A stretch of 34,148 bases of DNA from Sphingobium sp. (GTDB taxonomy: Bacteria > Pseudomonadota > Alphaproteobacteria > Sphingomonadales > Sphingomonadaceae). Of the stretch, positions 22,458-30,953 are shown one piece after another. The position numbers and the translations under genes were made by a program. A model generated the notes under the pieces. The model had not been told where the DNA came from. It did not search any database and was given only the letters and a program-made list of their open reading frames with translations. Positions within the stretch are counted from its first letter, which is position 1; each line of letters begins with the position of its first letter. Location: positions 1 through 34,148 of the forward strand of contig JAGNYO010000025.1 of the NCBI GenBank assembly GCA_017984895.1, given 5' to 3'.

Positions 22458-22579
22458 TATCTTTTTCTCCCGTCACAGGCGATCGCTGCCTGCTCTGTGG
22501 CGGGGCAATGGCCGGGATGCGGAGGGAACACACGTAAATTACCGTTTCCGCGATTGTTAATGTTTGTTAAAGCAGGGGT

Positions 22580-23848
22580 GTGAACATACCCAATCCCGAA
22601 TTTTCTCTCGCGTTACGCCAAGAAGCCGCACGCTTTCGCGAGTTTGTGGGATTTGGCCGGTCGGCACATCTTGGTCGGTTGTTCGATTTTCTTGTCACCG
22701 CTACCCTGGAGGGGCGCCAACCCAAGGAAATCGAGATCGCGATATCGGTGTTTGGCCGGAGCGCCGATTTCGATGCGGTGCAGGATGCCTCTGTGCGCGT
22801 CTATGCCCATAAATTGCGCAGACGGCTGGAAGAAGCCTATGCCGCCGTTCCGCCGGGTTCGCCGAAGCTGATCTTGCCCGCTGGCGAATATCGCCTGACG
22901 CTGGCCAGCAGAGGTGCTGGGGAAATAGATCTACTTGATGCGCGCCGGGTCGAGCCATGGTGGCACACACGCTTGCCACGCTGGCTGGTATTGAGCGCGG
23001 GGCTGGTAAGTGTCGCCACCGCGGCCACCCTGCTATGGTATGCCCGGCCCTTTGCGTCCGAGCATATCGCATCTGCGCCGGTGCAGCATGTCCTTGCCAA
23101 CGGCAAGCCAACGGCAATCGTAATCGGCGATTATTATATGGTCGCGGAGACAGACGGGCTGGAGGTCAAGCGGCTGGTTCGTGAGTTCGGGATCAATTCG
23201 GCGATAGAGCTGGAGGAATTCGTTGCCTCCCATCCCTATAATCCGCGTGGATACAGGGATAGTGGCATACGCTATCTGCCGACTTCATCGGGCTATGCCG
23301 TTGCGCGGATAGTCGCGGCTCTCGCCAGCGATGAGGGGAGTGCGGGAGGCGGGGCTCCGAATGTCCTGTTGGCTTCGGAACTGACCCCGGAGACAATCCG
23401 CAACAGCAATCTCATCTATATCGGCTATTTTAGCGGGCTTGGCCCCCTGAGCGATATTGTCGGGGATGTCTCGCGCATCGAAACCGGGCCGACGTTTGAC
23501 GAGCTTACCGATACTACGACCGGAAAACATTATATCAGCCAGACCGCAAGCAGCCTCGCGCCCAACTCGCCCTATTTCGAATATGGAGCGCTGCTGTCTT
23601 TTTCCGGGCCGGATCAAACGCGAATTATCGTTCTTGCTGGCACACGAGATGTGGCGGTGCGCCAGCTCACTGACAGCCTGCTGACGATGAATAGAACGCT
23701 TGATCCCGCCACCCGCGCGGTGTTTGCGCATGACGGCGAAATGCTGATTGAGGTCACCGGGCTGAGCGGCGTGAATGTCCAGAGCCACATCCTGGCCGCC
23801 TCGCCGATCAGCACGGCGAAGGTCTGGCGCCAGGATGGGCGCCCATGA
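22580..23848 (+). CDS. Membrane-tethered winged-helix regulator with periplasmic domain
   Basis: A 422-residue protein. The N-terminal 100 residues (LGRLFDFLVTATLEGRQPKE, then VFGRSADFDAVQDASVRVYA and HKLRRRLEEAYA) match the helical DNA-binding-like module found before TolB or adenylate cyclase domains. One membrane helix follows at about 132-152 (WLVLSAGLVSVATAATLLWY). The remaining 270 residues would be periplasmic, with no recognised family; they hold VIGDYYMVAE, NLIYIGYFSGLGPL and RIIVLAGTRDV. The only workable start upstream of the domain is GTG 22580, with AGGGG unusually close; GTG 22646 is an alternative. It diverges from the TonB receptor, suggesting a ToxR/CadC-like sensor of the transported compound. 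Confidence 0.65.
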   Translation: MNIPNPEFSLALRQEAARFREFVGFGRSAHLGRLFDFLVTATLEGRQPKEIEIAISVFGRSADFDAVQDASVRVYAHKLRRRLEEAYAAVPPGSPKLILPAGEYRLTLASRGAGEIDLLDARRVEPWWHTRLPRWLVLSAGLVSVATAATLLWYARPFASEHIASAPVQHVLANGKPTAIVIGDYYMVAETDGLEVKRLVREFGINSAIELEEFVASHPYNPRGYRDSGIRYLPTSSGYAVARIVAALASDEGSAGGGAPNVLLASELTPETIRNSNLIYIGYFSGLGPLSDIVGDVSRIETGPTFDELTDTTTGKHYISQTASSLAPNSPYFEYGALLSFSGPDQTRIIVLAGTRDVAVRQLTDSLLTMNRTLDPATRAVFAHDGEMLIEVTGLSGVNVQSHILAASPISTAKVWRQDGRP

Positions 23849-23850
23849 GA

Positions 23851-24735
23851 TCAGTCGTCCGCCACTTTTGAACTCGCCAGCCGCTCCAGCGCGCGCACCA
23901 GCGCAGAATGATCGAGATCGCCTTCCCCAGCCGCGCGAGCGCTGTTCATCAGTTGCTGGCAGAAGGCAGTCTGCGGCATGGGCAAGCCCAGCGCATTGCC
24001 TCCTTCAATCGCGAGCGAGAGATCCTTGTGATGCAGGTTGATGCGGAAACCGGGGTTGAATGTGCGATCGATCATGCGTTGGCCATGCACCTCAAGAACC
24101 CTTGAACTGGCGAAGCCTCCCAGCAGCGCCTCGCGGACCTTGGCGGGATTGGCTCCCGCCTTCCTGGCAAACAGCAGCGCCTCACCCACTGCGGCAATAT
24201 TGAGGGCGACGATGATCTGGTTGGCGACCTTAGTGGTCTGGCCGTCGCCAACAGGGCCAACATGGGTGATGTTCTTGCCCATCAGTTCGAACAGAGGAAG
24301 TGCACGTTCGAAAGCTGCCGCCTCTCCACCGACCATGATAGTGAGGCTGGCGGCCTTGGCGCCGACCTCGCCGCCCGAAACCGGCGCATCGAGATAGCGT
24401 GCGCCCAAGGCTGTGATGCGCTGCGCGAACTGCTTGGTGGCGATCGGGGAGATCGAGCTCATGTCGATCACCAGCTTGCCTGCGGAGATCCCCTCGGCCA
24501 CGCCGCCCGCGTCGAACAGCACGGTTTCTACTTGCGGTGTGTCGGGCACCATGGTGATTATCACCTCGGCAGCGAGAGCGATATTGGCGGCCGTTTCGCA
24601 CAGAATCGCACCATTTTCATGCATCGCGGATGCCGCTGCGCTTGAGGAAAGAACATACAGCTTGTGCCCGCCGGCCAGCAAATGACTCGCCATTGGCTGC
24701 CCCATAATACCAAGGCCAATGAATCCGATCTTCAT
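23851..24735 (-). CDS. garR: Tartronate semialdehyde reductase / 2-hydroxy-3-oxopropionate reductase (HIBADH family)
   Basis: A 294-residue beta-hydroxyacid dehydrogenase. FIGLGIMGQPMA gives the NAD(P) loop, DAPVSGGEVGAKAASLTIMV the substrate loop, and K169 in GDGQTTKVANQ the catalytic Lys. Family members reduce tartronate semialdehyde to D-glycerate (GarR/GlxR) or oxidise 3-hydroxyisobutyrate. The presence of a glycerate kinase gene at 28257-29162 favours the first. ATG 24735 is used (AGGAGA ahead); it overlaps the stop of the amidohydrolase as ATGA, so the two are translationally coupled, which hints that the amidohydrolase product leads to its substrate. Confidence 0.75.
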   Translation of the reverse strand: MKIGFIGLGIMGQPMASHLLAGGHKLYVLSSSAAASAMHENGAILCETAANIALAAEVIITMVPDTPQVETVLFDAGGVAEGISAGKLVIDMSSISPIATKQFAQRITALGARYLDAPVSGGEVGAKAASLTIMVGGEAAAFERALPLFELMGKNITHVGPVGDGQTTKVANQIIVALNIAAVGEALLFARKAGANPAKVREALLGGFASSRVLEVHGQRMIDRTFNPGFRINLHHKDLSLAIEGGNALGLPMPQTAFCQQLMNSARAAGEGDLDHSALVRALERLASSKVADD

Positions 24736-25643
24736 GCATGTTCTCCTGTGTTGGATGATGTTGTGGCACAGCGAGCATCCGCAAAGAACAGTCGCTGCGC
24801 AGTGGTGCAAAGGATGTCCGCTCCTGCCGCCGTTGATAAAAGAGCAACCGCTTCTCTTCCAAGTCGGACGGCATCGACATAGTTCAGGCCAGGGGGCAGG
24901 ATATCACTGCCCCACAGCAGGCGCTCCGCCCCACATTGGCCAGCGATCGCCCTGATCGCGGCTGCGGGATCGACGCGGGCGGCGGTGCACTTGTGCAGGC
25001 CTAGGGTCGTGAAACGAAAATGCACCGCTGGATGATTAAGCAGGCTCCTGAAGGCTTCGTCCATGCCATAATCGTTGGTATCGTCAGACATGTCGATATT
25101 GGTGAGGTTGTCCATAATGACCGCGCGCACGGGAAACTCAGCGAGCAATGCATGCACTTTCTTGATCCCTTCGGTCCGCGCCCAAGGGAAGAAATGGACC
25201 TGCACCAAAGCCCCCAGCTCGACTGCGGCGCGCCAGGCATCGCGCGCATAAGCACCCTCAAGCCAATTGAAAGGCGCACCCTTGAACGGCTCCATGAACC
25301 TGATGCCCGCCACACCGGGCCGGGATAGCCAGCGGCGCGCCTCTAGGCCGCAATCGGCGGCAAAACTATCCACCGCGCAGACCGCGCGCACCCTAATGGC
25401 ATGCGCTGCCGCTGCATCGCTGATATAGCGGTTGTCATAACCATAATAACGGTTGCGCTGAACCAGAACGAGTTCGTTACCCCCGAGCGCGGCTAAATCC
25501 ATGAGCAGACGCTCACAATCGCGCTCGCACATGCGTTCCGCGTCGCTGACCGGGGCGCTATTGGCTGACAGCGGATAGGCCGCCCGATCAGAGGCGACGG
25601 CCAGAGCGTGGCTGTCGAGCAGCAATGGTGTCTGTTCAGTCAT
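24732..25643 (-). CDS. LigI-like amidohydrolase with eroded metal-binding site
   Basis: A 303-residue paralogue of the protein at 11584-12438, sharing LVQRNRYYGYDNRYISD, GIRFMEP, VQVHFFPW and LLWGSDI. Two metal-site positions are changed. DSHAH is DSHAL (H12 kept, second His is L14), and the VIDHFSNMD His is Asn (VIMDNLTNID, N179). H150 and D247 remain. LigI itself is a metal-independent lactonase, so activity without metal is possible, but LigI keeps HxH. ATG 25643 is the likeliest start, though its ribosome site is weak; the frame is open upstream to 25772. It is coupled to the reductase gene by an ATGA overlap. Confidence 0.7.
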   Translation of the reverse strand: MTEQTPLLLDSHALAVASDRAAYPLSANSAPVSDAERMCERDCERLLMDLAALGGNELVLVQRNRYYGYDNRYISDAAAAHAIRVRAVCAVDSFAADCGLEARRWLSRPGVAGIRFMEPFKGAPFNWLEGAYARDAWRAAVELGALVQVHFFPWARTEGIKKVHALLAEFPVRAVIMDNLTNIDMSDDTNDYGMDEAFRSLLNHPAVHFRFTTLGLHKCTAARVDPAAAIRAIAGQCGAERLLWGSDILPPGLNYVDAVRLGREAVALLSTAAGADILCTTAQRLFFADARCATTSSNTGEHA

Positions 25644-25709
25644 TGAGGCTTGCCGATTCGTTGCGATAGCTGGTAGGGCTAATAATGATATTCTTAATAG
25701 GTAGGCAAT

Positions 25710-27062
25710 ATGATAGAAAATATACCAGCGGACAATCGGGGAGAGGCAAATGTCGGGGCCATGATCGATCATGGCCCTTGGGGCTTCTATCAGAAATGCA
25801 TCGTCGGTCTGCTGGCGGCAGCCTATCTGGTTGATGGGATTGCCAATCAGTCGCTAGGGCTGGCCATTCCCGCGCTGGTGAAAGTCTGGGGTGTGCCGAG
25901 AGAGGCCTTTGCGACGATAGCCGCGATCGGGCTGGTCGGCCTCACTATTGGCGCTGCAGTAGGCGGCGTGCTGGGCGATCGCATTGGCCGCAAGCCCATG
26001 TTGGTGGGCAGTGTGCTGCTGTTTGGTGTGATGACAATGGCTGCCGGCACCGCGGAGTCTTTGAGCGCGCTGTTCTGGCTGCGCTTTCTCGACGGGCTGG
26101 GAATGGGTGCGATGATTCCCAACGGTGCAGCGATGATTTCGGAAACCACGCCGCTGCGTAAGCGGCCGATGGCCATTGCCATCAGCATGGTGTTCATCGC
26201 TGTCGGCTCCATGATGTCTGGGCTGATCGCTTCTGTCGTGCTGCCCCAATGGGGATGGCAGGCGCATTTTTATGTGCTGGGTTCATTCGGTGTGGTAGCC
26301 GGGGTGACATTTCTGTTTATCCTGCCGGAATCTCCGTTGTTTCTCGCGCGGGTCAGAGGCAATTCGGAACAGCTTGCGGCAACGATGCGCCGGCTGGGTC
26401 ATGTCTTGCGGGCGGATCAGCCGCTTGCTCATCAACGCCCCACAGGCGGCGACCGTTTTTCAGGCATCGGAGTCCTGTTTGCGGAAGGCGTAAAGAAAAG
26501 CACGCTGGCGCTGTGGTTCGCCTTTTTCTTCTGCCTGCTTGCCAGCTATTCGGTGTTCAGTTGGGTTCCTGCCATGCTGTCCGATCTGGGCTATCCCCTC
26601 TCCCTCGCGAGCCTGGGGATGACCGCCAATGGCGCGGGCAGCATTATCGGCGGCATATTGAGCGGCTGGTTCATCGAACGGTTCGGCTCGCGCCGTTCAA
26701 TCCTGTGGTGCGCGGCATTCAGTATCATCTCGGCGCTGGCCTTGGGCGGCATGATCTATGCCGGCGTGACCTCGTTGGTGCTGATCTTTTCAGGCCTTGC
26801 CGTGATGGGCTTCTTCCTGGCGAACGTCCATAATGGCATGTATACGCTCTCGGCCTATATGTATCCCCCGCATGTCCGCAGCACGGGCGTGGGCGCTGCC
26901 GCTGCGGTGGCGAGGGTCGGCGCGATCGCGAGTTCGTTTGTCGGGGTCGCTGCGCTGAGCATGGGCGGCGGTACCAGCTATTTCCTCGTCATTGCGATGG
27001 CGATTGTCCTCTGCTTCATCGGCACGGCGATCGTCAGCCGCCATGTTCCACCCGTGAAATAA
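25710..27062 (+). CDS. MFS transporter, aromatic acid:H+ symporter type
   Basis: A 450-residue protein with twelve hydrophobic segments. GVLGDRIGRKPML, between helices 2 and 3, is the MFS signature as in the AAHS family (PcaK, BenK, GalT). LDGLGMGAMIPNGAAMISE is the helix 4-5 region and GWFIERFGSRRSIL the repeated loop of the second half. It should import an aromatic acid into the cytoplasm with protons. ATG 25710 has only a weak AGG ahead; ATG 25761 (MIDHGPWGFYQ) matches the usual family N-terminus and is a real alternative. It diverges from the amidohydrolase-reductase pair and ends at a strong terminator. Confidence 0.82.
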   Translation: MIENIPADNRGEANVGAMIDHGPWGFYQKCIVGLLAAAYLVDGIANQSLGLAIPALVKVWGVPREAFATIAAIGLVGLTIGAAVGGVLGDRIGRKPMLVGSVLLFGVMTMAAGTAESLSALFWLRFLDGLGMGAMIPNGAAMISETTPLRKRPMAIAISMVFIAVGSMMSGLIASVVLPQWGWQAHFYVLGSFGVVAGVTFLFILPESPLFLARVRGNSEQLAATMRRLGHVLRADQPLAHQRPTGGDRFSGIGVLFAEGVKKSTLALWFAFFFCLLASYSVFSWVPAMLSDLGYPLSLASLGMTANGAGSIIGGILSGWFIERFGSRRSILWCAAFSIISALALGGMIYAGVTSLVLIFSGLAVMGFFLANVHNGMYTLSAYMYPPHVRSTGVGAAAAVARVGAIASSFVGVAALSMGGGTSYFLVIAMAIVLCFIGTAIVSRHVPPVK

Positions 27063-27067
27063 AAAAA

Positions 27068-27101
27068 GGCTCCCCTCCTTCTTGCGAGGGAGGGGAGCTT
27101 T
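27068..27101. terminator. Strong bidirectional terminator
   Basis: GCTCCCCTCC (27068-27077) and GGAGGGGAGC (27088-27097) form a perfect 10-bp stem with a 10-nt loop. It is preceded by an A run and followed by TTTT, so it works for the MFS gene on plus and the MDR gene on minus. Confidence 0.85.
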
Positions 27102-27131
27102 TGCCTTTAGCAGGCAACGGGTATCGGCCGG

Positions 27132-28241
27132 TCAACGTTTCCAGGGATCAACCACCACATGGATGGCACCCTCGGTCAATTTGCCGCCCGTAGCCTTGAT
27201 CGCGGTGTGCACATCCTCAAGGCCAAAGCTGTGAGTGCACATCTTTTCAAGCGGATACTTGCCGGAGGTTATGATCCGCAGCGCCTCCTCGGTGGCAGCC
27301 CATGTGCGCCCTCTACCGGAACGGATGGTGAGATATTTCTCCTTTACCACCTGCACCGGCACTGCCGAATCCGTGCAGTTCACCCACAGCCAGGCACCCT
27401 TGTTAGCCAGCTTGAGATATTGGGCGAGATTAGCCGCGCCTGGATCTCCCGTGGTATCGACCACGACATCGACCCCACCGTTTTTCGTGACCCGGTTCAC
27501 TTCCTCGATCAGATCGTGTGTCTCGACATTGATGATATGATCCGCGCCAAGTGCCGGGGCCAGCTCCAGCCTGGGCAGATCGCGGGTCATGCCTGCAAGA
27601 ATGATCGTGGAGGCGCCCGCCTCGCGCGAGGCGAGTACACAGCCCAACCCTTGCTGGCCGGGACCAATGATGAGCACTGTCTTGCCCGGCCCTGTTTGCA
27701 TATCCATCGTCGACCATTGCACCCCGTTGCCAAGGCCCACCGCCAGCGTGCCCAGCTCGGCTGGCAAATCCTGGGGGATCCTATGGATCACCGTGTTCCA
27801 CGGCAGGTGCATATATTCGGCGAACCCGCCCACCAGATGGGGCGGCTGGGTATAATCAAGCAAGCCGCTGCGTCGCGGATTGCGCCCTCCGAAGAAGTCG
27901 GCGTCCGGGCAGAAGCGATATTCGCCCCGCAGGCACCAAGAGCAGGACTTGCAGGGGAAATATTCCTGAAGAGCGATGCGCTCGCCTTCCTCAACTTTCC
28001 ACATCTCCCTCGCAAGTGGCCCCAGAGCAACGACCGTGCCAACAACCTGATGCCCCATGGCGATCGGTTGCCAGCGCGGGGAACGGTAATGTTCCGGCTC
28101 CGCTCCGCCGACCCCGCAGGCCTCGACCCGCAACAATCCTTCCGCCGGTCCGATTTCCGGTATGGGGAAAGTCATGATCTCCGTAGTTTCGGGCGCGGTT
28201 TTCACCGCTATGCGCGCTGTCAGGGGAAGTGAGATCGCCAT
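27132..28241 (-). CDS. MDR-family dehydrogenase with structural zinc site, catalytic Cys replaced (paralogue 2)
   Basis: A 369-residue protein closely related to the one at 16868-17968. Structural zinc Cys are at 97, 100, 103 and 111 (PCKSCSWCLRGEYRFC), and GPGQQGLG is the cofactor site. The catalytic Cys position is Gly45 (GVGGAEPEHY), and the usual GHE is GHQ (H64-Q65), so the catalytic zinc site is even less complete than in paralogue 1. AAGGA precedes ATG 28241. It lies 15 bp after the glycerate kinase gene and is cotranscribed with it. Reaction unknown; an NAD(P)-dependent oxidoreductase for a catabolic alcohol, or a non-redox MDR reaction, should be considered. Confidence 0.75.
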   Translation of the reverse strand: MAISLPLTARIAVKTAPETTEIMTFPIPEIGPAEGLLRVEACGVGGAEPEHYRSPRWQPIAMGHQVVGTVVALGPLAREMWKVEEGERIALQEYFPCKSCSWCLRGEYRFCPDADFFGGRNPRRSGLLDYTQPPHLVGGFAEYMHLPWNTVIHRIPQDLPAELGTLAVGLGNGVQWSTMDMQTGPGKTVLIIGPGQQGLGCVLASREAGASTIILAGMTRDLPRLELAPALGADHIINVETHDLIEEVNRVTKNGGVDVVVDTTGDPGAANLAQYLKLANKGAWLWVNCTDSAVPVQVVKEKYLTIRSGRGRTWAATEEALRIITSGKYPLEKMCTHSFGLEDVHTAIKATGGKLTEGAIHVVVDPWKR

Positions 28242-28256
28242 AGTTTTGGTCCTTGA

Positions 28257-29162
28257 TTATGGGTTCTGAATGGGGTGAAGCGCCACTTCGCGATAGGCAA
28301 AGTCGCCATCACGATCGGCAATGATGTCGGCAAAATCGGGCAGCGATGCCCAGAGGGCGCGGGTGAAGCGCTCATAATGCTGGACGAAGCGTGCGATTTC
28401 CGCTTCGCTCATGCCCGTTGCGCCCGGCCCTTTGTGTGCCAGCATTCCCTGCTCCTGTAAAAGGCGAGAGGCAATCACGGTTTCAATATCGGGCAGACGT
28501 ATCCCTACCATCACATCCATCATCTTCCAGAGCACGGCATAGTGATCGCGCAGTTGCTGCTGCGCCCAGCTAATCCAGACGCCATCCGGGTCGTCGGCCA
28601 GTTCCAGCGCATTGATTGGCCCGGTCCATGATGGAATGCGGTCGGCTGTCAGCCCTACGCACCAGCCTTCAACGATGATGAGGTCCGGGCGTCCTGTGAG
28701 TTCGAACCAGTCCGCCTTGTCCGCGCGGTCGTCCCGCAATTTGTCAAAACGCGGCCAGCGAGTCGTATCACCGCTTCGTGCCATTAAGAGACGGGAAATC
28801 GTGGTGAGCATGGCAGGAACATCGTGGGTGCCCGGCACCCCGCGCGTTATACAAAGCGGATGAACCTGTGCCGCAAGATTAAGTCGTTCGGCGCGCGGCA
28901 GATAGAAATCATCGAGCGCGAGGATCGCGACGCGCTTGCCCTCCAGCTGCTCCAGCCCCAGCTTGAGCAGCGCCGACAGCGTCGATTTGCCGGACCCCTG
29001 AGAGCCGCTCAGGCCTAGCATGGCGGGATAGGCGCTGTTCATAGGCTTCAGCGCCAGCGTCATCATCCGGGCGACCAGCGCAGCGGATGATCGGTTGGCC
29101 GGAATATGCCCCTTTGCCAAATCCAGCAGTTGATCGGATAGGTCGACCGCGTCTAGGGTCAT
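28257..29162 (-). CDS. D-glycerate 3-kinase-like P-loop kinase
   Basis: A 301-residue P-loop kinase with Walker A GSQGSGKS (53-60), ILALDDFYLPRAERL after the second strand, and GVPGTHD, the pattern of COG4240 / plant-type glycerate 3-kinase. Later it has LIIVEGWCVGL and a C-terminal YERFTRALWASLPDFADI. It should phosphorylate D-glycerate to 3-phosphoglycerate. With the tartronate semialdehyde reductase at 23851-24735 it forms a two-step glycerate route into central metabolism. It is the first gene of a minus-strand pair with the MDR dehydrogenase. The GGTATACT sequence immediately before its ATG resembles the operator-like palindrome at 10208. Confidence 0.75.
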   Translation of the reverse strand: MTLDAVDLSDQLLDLAKGHIPANRSSAALVARMMTLALKPMNSAYPAMLGLSGSQGSGKSTLSALLKLGLEQLEGKRVAILALDDFYLPRAERLNLAAQVHPLCITRGVPGTHDVPAMLTTISRLLMARSGDTTRWPRFDKLRDDRADKADWFELTGRPDLIIVEGWCVGLTADRIPSWTGPINALELADDPDGVWISWAQQQLRDHYAVLWKMMDVMVGIRLPDIETVIASRLLQEQGMLAHKGPGATGMSEAEIARFVQHYERFTRALWASLPDFADIIADRDGDFAYREVALHPIQNP

Positions 29163-29200
29163 GGTATACTCTCTTGCATTCAGTTTAACGGAGAAGAAGA

Positions 29201-30211
29201 ATGAAGGCGATTGTCATACGCAGCTTCGGCGGACCCGAAGTGCTGATGCACGAGGAGATGGAAACGCCTTCTCCCGGACCTGGCGAGGTTCTGGTTCGCG
29301 TCCATGCGGTTTCTGTCAACCGCACGCTTGATCTGATAGTGCGAGAAGGGCGCTATGCCGTCCCGGTCGCTCTCCCTCATATTCTGGGCGTGGACCCTTC
29401 GGGCGAGATCGTGGCGGTGGGCGAGGGGGTAAGCCAGCGCCAGATCGGCGCGCGAGTGGTATCGATGCCGTGGCGTAATCGCGCAACCGGGCAGATGGAA
29501 GTGCCGGGCGTGCAACGCCCCGGCGGCTATGCCGATTATGTGTGCTTGCCCGAAGCGGCGGTTGTGCCGATTCCCGATGGTCTTGGCTATGCGCAAGCCA
29601 CGGTGGTTACGCGCCATGCGCCCCAGGCATTCAACCTCCTGCGGGACCGTGCGCAGCTCAAGCCGGGCGAGACGGTGCTGATCATGGGTGCCGCCGGCGG
29701 GCTGGGCAGCGCAGGAGTGCAGGTTGCCCGGCATCTGGGAGGCAAGGTCATTGCCGCCGCAGGCTCGTCCGAGCGTGTCGCGGCTGCGATCCGCCTGGGC
29801 GCGGACAGCGGGATCGATTATCGCCATGCCAATCTCACCGAGGAAGTGCTCACGCTGACTGACGGGCGCGGTGTGGATGTAGTATTCGAAAACATCGCTG
29901 ATCCGGTTCTGTTTCCCCAGGCCTTCGCCGCGCTCGCTCGCCATGGGCGGCTGGTGACGGCTGGTAGCCATGGCGGAGGCAAGGTGATGCTGGATGTCAC
30001 GCGGCTTTACCTGTTTCAGCTTTCTGTGCTCGGCAGCCTCGGGTGCCAGCGGCAGGATGTAGAATCGAGCCTGCAACTTGCCGCATCGGGCCGTTTCGAG
30101 GCATTGATTGATTGCATAATGCCCCTGGATCAGGCCGTCCACGCCCACCGGCGCGTCGCGGCAGGCGAGGGTATTGGCAAGGTGGTGCTCGCCCCTCAGG
30201 GAACGGCCTGA
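29201..30211 (+). CDS. Quinone oxidoreductase-like MDR protein (zinc-free)
   Basis: A 336-residue MDR protein without the Cys-rich zinc lobe. It begins MKAIVIRSFGGPEVL and has AVSVNRTLDL at the substrate side, GVDPSGEIVAVGEGV, and GAAGGLGSAGVQVARHLGG for NADPH binding, all quinone oxidoreductase/enoyl reductase features. GGAGAAGAAG precedes the ATG. It diverges from the glycerate kinase gene over 38 bp. Reduction of an unsaturated ketone or quinone formed during aromatic breakdown is a reasonable guess. It is not closely related to the two other MDR proteins here. Confidence 0.8.
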   Translation: MKAIVIRSFGGPEVLMHEEMETPSPGPGEVLVRVHAVSVNRTLDLIVREGRYAVPVALPHILGVDPSGEIVAVGEGVSQRQIGARVVSMPWRNRATGQMEVPGVQRPGGYADYVCLPEAAVVPIPDGLGYAQATVVTRHAPQAFNLLRDRAQLKPGETVLIMGAAGGLGSAGVQVARHLGGKVIAAAGSSERVAAAIRLGADSGIDYRHANLTEEVLTLTDGRGVDVVFENIADPVLFPQAFAALARHGRLVTAGSHGGGKVMLDVTRLYLFQLSVLGSLGCQRQDVESSLQLAASGRFEALIDCIMPLDQAVHAHRRVAAGEGIGKVVLAPQGTA

Positions 30212-30234
30212 TTCTCTGTGCGCCGATGACGGGA

Positions 30235-30792
30235 TCAGTGTCTCGGCTCCTCCATCGCGAGCGTAGAAATACTTCTCCGCTTGAACTTCCAGCCGTCCTT
30301 GGTGCGTACATATTCGTCATCGTTGCGGGAGATGACCGTGGGCGCGAGGGACTGCTTCTCGGTGCTGGGATTATTGAACATGTGCACCATGACGACCGAC
30401 TGGCCGATCGCGTGATCCCGGTCGACCACCTTAACCACCTGATTGGTCATTTGGTGGACTCGGCCATAGCCCGGCGCCCATGCTTCTGAGCGACTCTTCC
30501 AGTAAGCCCTGATAGCTTCACGCCCTGGCATGCGATTTCCGAGGACTTCCCACACTCCGTCCTCGGTGAACAGGGTAGCCAGATTCTCATAGTCCTTGCC
30601 ATCCAGATAATAGGCATATTGCTCCGAGAGATCCTCGCAGGCGATCTTGATCGCGGCGGTTTCGATCTCGGACAACGAAGCCCTCTTGGCGGTTTTTGAA
30701 GCTGCGTTCGCTGATGAGAATACAATGCCTCCTCCCGCCAGCACGAGGGCCAACGTGACGGATTTAGCGAAACGGGGAAAACTCTCAGCCAT
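30235..30792 (-). CDS. Exported SnoaL-like (NTF2-fold) protein 2
   Basis: A 185-residue protein with a signal peptide ending SSANA (about residue 30). The SnoaL-4-type domain has AIKIACEDLSEQYAYYLDG, YENLATLFTEDGVWEVLGNR, GREAIRAYWKSR and EYVRTKDGWKFKRRSIS. In the cytoplasm such domains resemble the bile-acid 7-alpha-dehydratase and linalool dehydratase-like groups; here it is exported. AGGAG precedes the ATG. It is convergent with the MDR gene and diverges from another exported protein (30954) across a region with GTATAC repeats. Function not established. Confidence 0.75.
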   Translation of the reverse strand: MAESFPRFAKSVTLALVLAGGGIVFSSANAASKTAKRASLSEIETAAIKIACEDLSEQYAYYLDGKDYENLATLFTEDGVWEVLGNRMPGREAIRAYWKSRSEAWAPGYGRVHQMTNQVVKVVDRDHAIGQSVVMVHMFNNPSTEKQSLAPTVISRNDDEYVRTKDGWKFKRRSISTLAMEEPRH

Positions 30793-30823
30793 GCACTTTC
30801 TCCTGCTGATTGATTTGAAGTTC

Positions 30824-30840
30824 TATACGATAATGTATAC
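30824..30840. promoter_or_regulatory. TATAC/GTATA inverted repeat in divergent promoter region
   Basis: TATAC (30824-30828) and GTATA (30835-30839) flank 6 bp, and GTATAC is at 30835-30840. On the minus strand TTGCGC and TAGTAT spaced 17 bp lie just upstream of the SnoaL gene and overlap this site, so a protein bound here could block that promoter. Shares the GTATAC core with the palindrome at 10208. Confidence 0.35.
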
Positions 30841-30953
30841 TATGGTGGATGCCCTGACCGCGCAAGAGCGTATCCGCCCTGAGCAGGACAGAGATTGAGC
30901 ATGACAGGACCACCAGTCCGTGACGAAACGGGCGGGACGAGGCTGAGGAGAAC

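Noticed and set aside
22458-22579. Promoter or operator in the TonB receptor/regulator divergent gap
   Set aside because: No convincing -35/-10 pair or inverted repeat could be picked by eye.
27159-28232. Plus-strand frame of over 350 codons opposite the second MDR gene
   Set aside because: The mirrored MDR gene has clear zinc and cofactor motifs; the frame has no recognisable feature.
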